A DNA stretch of 10,623 bases from Thoreauomyces humboldtii (Eukaryota; Chytridiomycota; Chytridiomycetes; Spizellomycetales; Powellomycetaceae): NCBI GenBank assembly GCA_027596035.1, contig JADGJA010000791.1:1-10623 (forward strand). Reading direction: 5' to 3'. The translations under genes and the position numbers were made by a program. Below, in pieces: positions 1-7,239 of this stretch (positions are counted from its first letter, which is position 1; each line of letters opens with the position of its first letter). The notes beneath the pieces were generated by a model. It worked only from the letters and a program-made list of their open reading frames with translations. It did not search any database and was not told the DNA's origin.

Positions 1-42
1 GGGGAGGTGCTCACGCATCAAAAAAGATAGATGCCAAGGGAA

Positions 43-1328
43 TTACTCGGCCTTGGCCCCATGCTTCTCGTTGCAGAGAACGTAACGGTAACGGGCCTTG
101 CCGTCCTCCATGTCGATGCAAGCCTGGTTAGCATCCTTCATGTTGCGAGTCTGGATAGCGCAGATTGTCAGATACAATCCTGAGAAACGGGTCCAACGTA
201 CAAATGTTTCTCACCTGGACCCATGTCTTCACGTCGGACTTGACCGCGACCTGAAGCATCTTCTCGATGTCGTCGGAACCGCCGAGAGCAGATCCACCGA
301 TGAACACGTTGTTCATGATGAGGGGAGTGATCTTGAAGTCCTCGAGCGCGGACTCGGGGATGCCGACCATGATCATCTTGCATCCTGGCTTCAGGAGAGC
401 GACGTATTTGTGAATGGGCATGTCGGCGTTGTTGACGGTGCTGGAACACGAAAAGCGTGAGTGACAATTCCGTGCGTTCGGGAAAAGGAGATAGAAGAAG
501 GCTTCCCTACCAAACGATGCCGTCGAGGGTCCTCTTCGACTTCTTCTCCCAATCCTCGTCGTCGGCGGTAGCGATGAATTGCTTGACGCCCATCTTCTCG
601 GCATCTGCCTTCTTGCTCTTGGAGTGGGAGATGGCCACCATGTCGGCGCCCATGGCCTTTCCGAAGAGAAGGGCAAAGTGGCCGAGGCCTCCGATGCCGA
701 TGACGCCGATACGCTTGCCGGCTCCAGCCTGGAGCTGCTCGAGGGGCGAGAAGACGGTGATTCCTCCGCACATCATGGGTGCGGCGACCTCGCTGGGAAG
801 GTTATCAGGGATCTTGAAGGCGAAGTGGGCAGGGACGCGGGAGTAATCTGCGTAACCGCCGAAGGACTTTCCAGCGCCCTGCTGTTCGGGGAACTTTCCG
901 TTGTAGGTGCCGATTTGTCCCTCGTTGCAGTACTGCTCGGCCTTGTCGTTGCAGTACTCGCACTTGCGGCAGGATCCTGATTGAGCTCCAACGCCGACAC
1001 GGTCTCCGACCTTGATGTTCTTGACGTTCTTTCCCGCCTTGACAACCTTTCCGACGATCTCATGCCCTGGAGAAAAAACCGTTAAGCGCCGGTCACCGTT
1101 CCCAAACGGTAGAATTCTGGTCTTCTTACCAACTACTGCAGGATAGTCGGTTGCGCCCCACCCCGAGCGAGCAGTGTGCAGATCGGAAGCGCAAATTCCG
1201 CAGTGGGTGATCTGGATATCTACGTCGTCTTCGGACCACTTCTTTGGCTGGTATTCCTCCCAGACCATGTTGCCGATGGCGTCCTTGTCCTTGGAGACCC
1301 AGCCCATGAATTTGTAATCGGTAGTCAT
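43..1328 (-). CDS. ADH6: NADP-dependent zinc alcohol dehydrogenase, ADH6/cinnamyl-alcohol type
   Basis: Predicted cytosolic medium-chain dehydrogenase that reversibly reduces aldehydes to alcohols with NADPH. Exons on the minus strand: 1328-1130, 1066-511, 440-215, 150-43, giving 362 residues, the usual family length. The GT-AG introns are 63, 70 and 64 nt. Catalytic zinc ligands are C46 (in GICASDLH), H68 of GHE and C166. Structural zinc cysteines are C99, C102, C105 and C113. The Rossmann motif GIGGLG lies at 190-195. After it comes S213-H-S-K-S-K-K where an NAD enzyme would have an acidic residue, which supports NADP use. Joining exons 1 and 2 restores the family motif VVGHEIVG, and joining 2 and 3 gives DGIVCTVN; this supports the splice sites. 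The start ATG has A at -3 and follows a CT-rich leader. Family assignment is firm; the natural substrate (medium-chain, branched or cinnamyl aldehydes) cannot be read from the sequence. Intron 1 is stopless and a multiple of three (see findings). Confidence 0.95.
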
Positions 1329-1420
1329 TGTGGTGGAGATGAGAGTGATATGAAGAATGTGTGAGATATGGTATGATGGTGTGGGGAGGGGAGTGGGATG
1401 TCTCGAAGCCTTTTATGGGT
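1329..1420 (-). promoter_or_regulatory. ADH leader and proximal promoter
   Basis: On the minus strand this stretch is rich in C and T with scattered A (CTCATCTCCACCACA runs directly into the ATG at 1328). Similar pyrimidine-rich leaders precede VDAC and CCT8 in this window, so it is read as the transcribed leader. No clear TATA box was seen. The upstream limit is arbitrary. Confidence 0.4.
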
Positions 1421-1973
1421 GGGGACACTGGGGAGTGTGGGGAAACCAAGTGCATGCAGGTTCCGAGGAGGTTTTCGGCTGTCGGTCGCACCCTACGCTC
1501 GGCGACGTCATGCGTTTCGCACATGTGTTCCGCACGTTTGTGTGGTCGCCGACCGATGCTCCGTCCTCTCTTTGATCCTCAAGCCTCAAAGAAAACGGAT
1601 GATGATGTCTCTCGAGTTTCGCCGACGGGGCGGGACGACGATCCCCAATGGCCGCCGAAAGGTGCCGGGTACTGTAGGGCGAGAACGTGACTGCGCCAGC
1701 CTCGAGTCGTTTTGTGCGTCATCGTGGAGTGGCAGCTGTCGAAAAGAAGCGACGATGGCCATGCGCCTGCATGCGGTACCATTTACCGGTTGCCTCTGGG
1801 GTTGCCTGCCCGCTCTCAGTTCCGCAAAAGACCGTTGCGAATGTCATACAACTAACATAGTACAACAAAGAAGACGTCGATTCCGGCGAGCTTGCCCAAC
1901 CGAAAGCGAGGTAGTCGGGAAGGTTGCAAACGCATCCTGCTGAATGTAAAAGCAAGGGATAACAGTGAGGCCT
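1421..1973. other. Intergenic stretch without a recognisable gene
   Basis: Open frames here (the longest on the plus strand is about 180 codons, 1398-1943) have no recognisable motifs, and their composition is arginine- and cysteine-rich as expected from chance reading. The region probably carries the distal ADH promoter. No tRNA, terminal repeat or transposon hallmark was seen. Confidence 0.4.
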
Positions 1974-1976
1974 TAA

Positions 1977-2180
1977 AGAAAGATACCGTCCTTTGCGAGG
2001 ATCCCCATCACCTACGACCGAATCGTCCTGCATCACTACATCACAAAGTCGAAGGAGGAGTACCAGGAGAAGATGACAAGAGGGAACGGGATGGACGACC
2101 CAAGGGGCGCAAAATTTTGGGATGACATGGAGACCCTGCCCCAGGTCGAGTGCCGAGGGATGGCGGAATACGAACCATAG
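1977..2180 (+). pseudogene. Relic or isolated last exon resembling the C-terminus of a glycosyltransferase (GT92/DUF23-like)
   Basis: An open stretch runs from just after the in-frame TAA at 1974-1976 to the TAG at 2178-2180, 67 codons. From 2028 it reads LHHYITKSKEEYQEKMTRG, followed by a GM and a short FWDD segment. The pattern 'HHY-x-TKS-x-EE-(F/Y)-x(3)-K-x(2)-RG' is the C-terminal signature I associate with GT92/DUF23-like glycosyltransferases (established knowledge, recalled, not searched). No start codon, upstream catalytic DxD exon or signal/membrane segment is visible before it. An acceptor-like AG lies at 1997-1998 but no upstream exon fits. It is most simply a decayed 3' end of a duplicated or inserted gene; a last exon of an unrecognised gene is possible. 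The family call is moderately confident, the pseudogene status less so. Confidence 0.5.
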
Positions 2181-3050
2181 AACGTAATGCTTGACGTATA
2201 GACGTATATTAGTATAGGACGAAATCAGCTTAGACCACGAAATCCTCATCGTTGAAGCAGCTACTTCAAAGAGTCCCATCTCGAGCAAAAACGGCAGTCC
2301 AAAAGAGGTCACCGCGATGCACCAAGATGCATTCGGTGTTCCAAATCATTGCTTTGGAAACAAATAAGCGCTGGTTGGAGGAGGGCTGAGGCCAGTTATG
2401 GATTGCAGAATCACCGCTGTCAGGGAAGGGACGCTCACTATGGCATCGCAGCCCTGACGATCGCAGGACCGGAGCACGCAGCATCATGGGCCCCGAGGCC
2501 AGATCACGCATGCTGTTCTGACAGTTCCGATGGACCTTAGCCTGTCAGTACAGTCAGGTAACCGTTCGTGCAGAACCTCGGAGTCCAGGAGTGTGATGTC
2601 GATCCTTTTCCGTATGGTCCGGCGCCTTTTATCAACATTTAGCCAAGGTTTGCGATCGACTGATCTCCTATTTGGACACTTCATAAACTTTCTGATCGAG
2701 TCGTATTGCATATTGTGCACCGTTTTAAATCCGCCAAATGAAGAAACTCGAACAGTACCGCTTTTTTGCAGTCTTCCCTCCTTTTCGAGGCGGTCCAAAA
2801 CCATACTACCCGACATTACACCTTTTGCTCAGGAGGTAAAACCTGCATTGCGGAACGCTCTCTTCGTTGAGAGCGACCCTCGAGCCTGAAGCTGAAGGCA
2901 CTCATCTGTCTACGGCGGTAGCAAGCCTGGCAACCACTTGAAGGTTTCGACAGAGGGAGGTCGACCAAGGAGCCAATTGGCAGGTGCCCCATTGCACCGA
3001 AATGATGCAACGAGGGAACGAGGAGGGGGGTTGTTCGTTTGTGTGTGCTA
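2181..3050. other. Intergenic stretch without a recognisable gene
   Basis: About 870 bases between the glycosyltransferase fragment and the VDAC leader. Base composition is more even and AT-richer than in the coding parts. Frames of about 110-120 codons exist on both strands (2484-2816 minus, 2530-2889 plus), but neither shows a motif, a splice-supported extension or a family I recognise. A small tandem repeat of GACGTATA occurs near 2197-2210. No tRNA, terminal inverted repeat or reverse-transcriptase-like motif was seen. Confidence 0.4.
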
Positions 3051-3059
3051 CATGACATG

Positions 3060-3286
3060 ACGTGCGCGTGTGCTGCCCTCTTGTCCTGGTTCTTCAAAAA
3101 GGGGCCACCAACCCCTCTCCCCCCTCGTTCCCACAAACCCGAACCCATCTCTCCCTCATTCACACTGCCACGGAAATCGTACGTTACCACCGCTGGATGC
3201 AATCTTATGCTTTTTACCTTGTGCTGATTCGTTGCTCCTCTCTTCTCTCTAGCCGCTCCTCATAACCCCAACCTTTCACAGCAGAT
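3060..3286 (+). promoter_or_regulatory. VDAC proximal promoter and pyrimidine-rich leader
   Basis: The plus strand becomes strongly C/T-rich (for example TCTCTCCCTCATTC near 3150 and CTCCTCTCTTCTCTCT near 3236-3250) and leads directly to the ATG at 3287, which has G at -3. A CTCTAG at 3247-3252 and a TTTCACAG at 3275-3282 would serve as splice acceptors if the leader contains an intron, but no matching donor is obvious. Read as promoter plus 5' UTR. Confidence 0.45.
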
Positions 3287-4460
3287 ATGAGCGCCACCTC
3301 CATCCCCTTCGTTGACCCAACCTTCAGGACCAACGTCCCGCCGGCGTTCTCCGACCTCGGAAAGTCCACCGTCGACCTGCTCGCAAAGGACTTCCCCGTC
3401 GGCTCGGCGAAACTCGAAGTCAACACCTACACCTCCAACGGCATCGTAAGATCTTGCTTCACCCCCGGCTTGAGGCCAACGAGTCCCAACTGACTGCGGG
3501 ATCTATCACCTTTTAAGAAATTCACCGTCCTCGGAGCCAAGGACAACAAGACTGGTGCGATCGCCAGCGAGCTCAAGAGCAAGTACGTTGACAAATTGCG
3601 TGGTAAGTGCGCTCGTCCAACCCTCTACTACTACCCGGAAGACTCCAACTGATCGCATCCTTGCAGGCGTGACTCTTACCGAATCTTGGACCACAAGCAA
3701 CATTCTCAACGCACAAATTGAGCTTGACAACACTCTTGCTCGTGGCCTCAAGCTCGATGCGTCCGCGTCCCTCCTCCCAGCAAAGGGGTGAGTCTACGCA
3801 GTAGTCAAAAAATGTATGAAAGAAAGCAATCCTTACTCCGGGGCCCTTATCGCAGTACCAAGAACATCAAGTTCGGTACCGAATACAAGCAGGACTACAT
3901 CTTCACCCGTTCCTCGGTCGATCTCTTCAAGGGCCCTACGCTCCACGGTGATGCTGTCGTCGGGCAGAACGGATTCCTTGCCGGCGGAGAGGTCGCCTAC
4001 GATGTGTCGGACGCACGTGTGACAAAGTACAACGTTGCTTTCGGCTACGTTGCCCCCGAGTACTCGGTGGCTCTTCACGCCACCAACGCGCTCAGCACAT
4101 TCTCGGCGTCCTACTTCCACCGCGTCAACCGCGACGTCGAGGCCGGTGGACGCGCCACGTGGGTCAAGAGCTTGGACAACACCGTCCACGTCGAGGTTGG
4201 AACAAAGTACACCCTTGACAACGCTGCCTTCTTCAAGGTATGGATTGTTATGGACAAGGCGCGTAGTTCGGATGCAGTGCACTTACCTTTACTTGCTTCA
4301 TGTCATTTAGGCGAAGGTTGACAACCGTGGACAGCTTGGCCTTGGCTACACGCAGCTTCTGCGCCCCGGTGTCAAGATCTCGTTCGGCGGTCTTCTCGAC
4401 ACGACCAGGTTCTCCGAGAACGTGCACAAGCTCGGCGCCTCCCTCACCCTCGAGGCGTAA
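3287..4460 (+). CDS. VDAC: Mitochondrial outer-membrane porin, voltage-dependent anion channel
   Basis: Predicted 19-strand beta barrel of the outer mitochondrial membrane that passes ATP, ADP and other metabolites. Exons 3287-3445, 3518-3602, 3667-3787, 3856-4237 and 4311-4460 give 298 residues; introns are 72, 64, 68 and 73 nt with GT-AG ends. After an N-terminal extension the usual start VPPAFSDLGKS appears, followed by alternating amphipathic strands, the conserved GLK (in ARGLKLDASA, around residue 107) and the C-terminal eukaryotic-porin signature region (VEVGTKYTLD, then GLGYTQLLRPGVK and a final beta strand ending LTLEA). Every splice join restores barrel sequence in frame, for example exon 4 to 5 across FFK-AKVDN. 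Typical family length is about 283, and the extra residues are mostly at the N-terminus. Family assignment is very secure. Confidence 0.97.
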
Positions 4461-4500
4461 TCTGTGTTTTCATTTTCCCGTGTAATATAAACATTTTTGT
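4461..4500 (+). terminator. Possible VDAC polyadenylation region
   Basis: Just after the VDAC stop, an AATATA at 4484-4489 lies in T-rich sequence (TTTTCATTTT before, ACATTTTTG after). This resembles the A/T-rich 3' signals of fungal genes. No canonical AATAAA is present, so the assignment is tentative. Confidence 0.35.
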
Positions 4501-4615
4501 CACAACCGCTCATTTGATCGTTTGATCTATCGTTTGCGTTTCGTTTAAGCCTGAATTCGGTGTGCCTTTTGGTTGACAGTCATCCGACGCGTCGGAAAGT
4601 TCGACAAACGCGAGT

Positions 4616-4648
4616 ATGCTCTTCCCCAGCATTCCCAACCGCATTTAG
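4616..4648 (+). promoter_or_regulatory. Upstream ORF of ten codons before the CFAP97-like gene
   Basis: The first ATG after the VDAC stop is at 4616. It opens a ten-codon frame closed by TAG at 4646-4648, 37 bases before the presumed start at 4686. If the transcript begins upstream of 4616, this uORF could lower translation of the main frame. The same bases also form a GTATGC that could be a splice donor (4614-4619), so a leader intron is an alternative. Confidence 0.35.
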
Positions 4649-4685
4649 TCCTCCTCGAAAGCAACCCCGTAACCCTTTATTGCCG

Positions 4686-6150
4686 ATGCTTCGAGAAGAT
4701 TCCCCAAAGACACGAGAGAAGGACAAGTTCAGCAAACCGAAGCAACCAGCAGTCCACGACGATCGGGAGGGAGGCTCTCGGCCAGGTCCGTCACCAAAAC
4801 GGCAGGCGTCGGCTCGACCGGGTGGACAGCGGACAGGCAGTCCGGCAGGGTCTGCAGCGGTGGGAGGACGCCCGCCATGGGAGACGAACGTGATCGTGTC
4901 GGCAGCTGGGTCCCGAGATAGAGGCGGGATAGTAGGGGGAGGAGGAGGACTGGAGGAACGGACACGACCGGCGAGCGCGCCGCCTCTGGAAACGTCGAGA
5001 CTGGCTCCACCCACTCCCGCCACGGTTCATCGACGATATACTCCAGGTAGGGTGGTCGACCTCCTGACCTTCTCCATGGGAAGTGCCCTTTTGCTCATCG
5101 CTCCTCGTTCTTCAGTTTACAAGTGCTCTAATCGGCTCCTCGCCAAGAAATGGGACGACGTGGCGGCCCGTCGACACCGCGAGAAGATCGCCAGCATGAA
5201 GCCCCGCATCGACAACGCCTCGCCCATAAAGTGCACCCACCTCGACCAAGGGCTGAAAAAGCTCCGACAGGAGCAGGAGAAGGCACATCGCATCCAGGAG
5301 GAGAACGTGATACTCCTCAACAGGATGGCCAGGCAACTAAGGGCTCCCAGCGGTTTCTCGAATGTGGACTCTAGATATCGCCTCAAGGAACCGCTGACGA
5401 AACCACCTCCGAACCTACATGAGAGGGAGCACAAGGTTCATGAACTTGAAGAAGCCAATCAGGTAAAAGAGGGGGAGGGGGGAGGCGGAGCTCCTACAGA
5501 AAAGTAGGTCCTGACTCGCACCAACCCTCCCCTTGCAGCTATACGTACAGCGCCTGGAACACGCGGCGCCTGTCTACAGTCGCGAGGCGTGGAGCGACGA
5601 TCGACGAAGGAATCTCGTCTACCTCGCCAACCACACGCGGTATCCTGAAGCCTATCAGGAAGAGTTCGAGAGGGAGGGCGTCGAGCTGCCATATAACCAA
5701 GCTCGGTATATTCCCCCGCGACACGCGGCATCGACGGTGACGACCGGGGCGAGCTCGACAAAACCCGCTTCAGCGGTTCGGAACAGCCATGGAGTGGGGG
5801 AGGACGCGGGAACGGATGACGAAGGGGAGGACGTAGACGCGCAATCCAGCGCAGACAAGGCGGACAAGAAGCGGCATGGGACAGGACCCGTATCGAGCGT
5901 GTGGGGAAAGGATGACGACGCTCGTTCGGGATCCCCGGAAGTCCTCGTGGCAAAACTTCCTCGGCCACGGAAGGCCTCCGCGGAACCGCGGTCATTAAAA
6001 CCTCCAGGGAGCGGAAGTAGGGAAGTCGTTGGCGCGGTGGCCAGCGTGGGCAGACCACCTTCGCTACCCATGCGGACGAACGGACCGCCAGCAAAAGGGT
6101 CATGGGCGAAAGCCCAAAGGATGCCATTGTACGGTGGACCCCCACAATGA
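4686..6150 (+). CDS. CFAP97: Hemingway/CFAP97-domain flagellar protein
   Basis: Member of the Hmw/CFAP97 family, associated with cilia, axonemes and sperm flagella in animals; the molecular activity is not known. Exons 4686-5046, 5116-5462 and 5539-6150 give 439 residues; introns are 69 and 76 nt. Residues 1-118 are low-complexity and basic, with an RPASAPP motif near 94-100. Residues about 121-272 hold the domain: LLAKKW at 128-133, KPRIDN at 149-154, then LKKLRQEQEKAHRIQEENVI, a helical stretch with the typical 'x-IxxEN-xxLLxR' pattern, and after a linker VYSREAW and YLANHTRYP at 264-272. The intron at 5463-5538 joins EEANQ to LYVQRLEHAAPVYS, matching the family. Residues 273-439 look disordered, with an acidic patch. 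The ATG at 4686 is the only one upstream of the domain in this frame; its context is weak (C at -3), so an unseen upstream exon is possible. The closest animal analogue is CFAP97D1. Confidence 0.85.
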
Positions 6151-6365
6151 TATGCTGCCTCACTCTGTACACCCACTGCTAGGTGCACACCAGCCGGATC
6201 ATCAGGAATGGTTCCACTGACTCCGTTCCGGCTGCTCCAAGTTCGAGATGGAGACTTCGCCGTATCCTGCCTTCTGCCATTCTGTCACTGATACGTTTGT
6301 GATTTAGAGTAAATCTCTGTTTACGCAAGTTCCGGAATATCTCCATCGCCCCTCGCCCTGGACCT
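6151..6365. other. Convergent 3' intergenic spacer
   Basis: This spacer of 215 bases separates the stop of the CFAP97-like gene (plus) from the stop of NDUFB9 (minus). It must hold both 3' UTRs and 3' end signals. No AATAAA was found on either strand. An AT-richer patch lies near 6295-6325. Confidence 0.5.
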
Positions 6366-7018
6366 CTAGTTGCAGTTGTCAAACGGCGTGACACCCCGCT
6401 TGATGAGCTGAACAAAGAGCAAACCCCCGGTGAGCAACCGAGAACGCTGGCAGGAACGAAGACTCCAAAATGCAGTCTTACCTCCTCTGGGAATGGAATG
6501 TTGCGCTCCCACTTGGATCCTCCTGGTGCCGTGGGGTCTGGGAAGCAGAAAAGGAGAGAGTTCGTTAGGATACACGGTCCTCCCATCTCCGCGACGGCGC
6601 CCAGTCGTGCTTGGTTGCCGGGCCACATAAGAGCCTGCATATTCCCTCGCTCCATGCGTTTTCCAAACGACACTCACTGTAGTAAGGTTGAGGGTGGTAG
6701 TTGACGGCGAGCTCCCACTCCGTCCTTCCGAGGACTTGCTCAATCTCCCTTGGGTTGTTCAGGTGCTTGTTCGCATCGAACATTTCACGGATAATGAGGT
6801 TCTTCTCGCGCATTTCGGTACGCTGCCAATGCCAGTCGGCCGAAAGACGCAGTGCCCGTCGGTACAGACGGGTCACGTAAATGCGGTGAGCAGTGGTGCC
6901 GAGCTGGCCGGTGCGAACAGGGGTAAAGGTTAGCTACATGAATGCGACCAATTAAACACACATCGGCAAGAACGAGCGAAGCTGTTACCTTTACTGGAGA
7001 CGTTACAACGCTGCTCAT
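6366..7018 (-). CDS. NDUFB9: NADH:ubiquinone oxidoreductase (complex I) subunit NDUFB9/B22, LYR-motif protein
   Basis: Accessory subunit of the membrane arm of mitochondrial complex I; LYR proteins of this group bind acyl carrier protein. Exons on the minus strand are 7018-6989, 6933-6678, 6537-6482 and 6407-6366, giving 127 residues; introns are 55, 140 and 74 nt. The LYR tripeptide is at 33-35 inside TRLYRRALRL, followed by helices with W50 and REKNLIIREMF, and then the family hallmark HPQPYY (about 90-95) and PGGSKWERN (100-108). The HPQPY plus PGG(T/S) block distinguishes it from NDUFA6, the other LYR subunit. Exon 2 to 3 restores QPYYNPTAPGGS and exon 3 to 4 gives FPEELIKRG. The first exon has only ten codons; it starts at an ATG with A at -3. 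It is shorter than the animal protein, as usual in fungi, lacking the long charged C-terminus. The gene lies 221 bases downstream of CCT8 on the same strand. Confidence 0.92.
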
Positions 7019-7239
7019 TGTGTGTAGGATTTATGGTGCGAAAGACGGGCGAGGAAACGGGAGAAGTGCCAGGAATTGCCTAGGCAGCGCGCTTGGATCG
7101 TATTTTTGCCTGGAGTGGACACCGTACCGGTATTTGCAGCTCTGGTTAGGTCCAAAGCAAAGACGTCCTTGGTTCAAACACTTTCTTCAACATCATTCAC
7201 AAATAAAAACAACAATTACAAAATTGCATCCGGAGTCAA
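7019..7239 (-). promoter_or_regulatory. CCT8 3' region and NDUFB9 promoter/leader
   Basis: The 221 bases between the CCT8 stop and the NDUFB9 start must hold both the end of one transcript and the promoter of the next. On the minus strand a T-rich segment (TTTTGTAATTGTTGTTTTTATTTG, around 7201-7224) lies next to the CCT8 stop and may direct 3' end formation. Close to NDUFB9 the strand turns CT-rich (CTTCTCCCGTTTCCTCGCCC, about 7045-7064), and CATAAATCC lies about 15 bases before the ATG. Confidence 0.4.

Noticed and set aside
1081..1115. Possible hairpin (ACCGTT ... AACGGT) in the ADH intron 1 region
   Set aside because: Short arms inside a 63-nt intron, likely chance. No riboswitch-like conserved core such as a thiamine-pyrophosphate element was seen.
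1398..1943. Plus-strand open frame of 181 codons upstream of ADH
   Set aside because: Arginine- and cysteine-rich composition with no motif or domain, and it overlaps the ADH leader on the opposite strand. Best explained as a chance open frame in GC-rich DNA.
2484..2816. Minus-strand open frame of 110 codons in the gap before VDAC
   Set aside because: No recognisable motif, no conserved start context, no splice-supported extension. A plus-strand frame of similar length overlaps it, which argues for chance.
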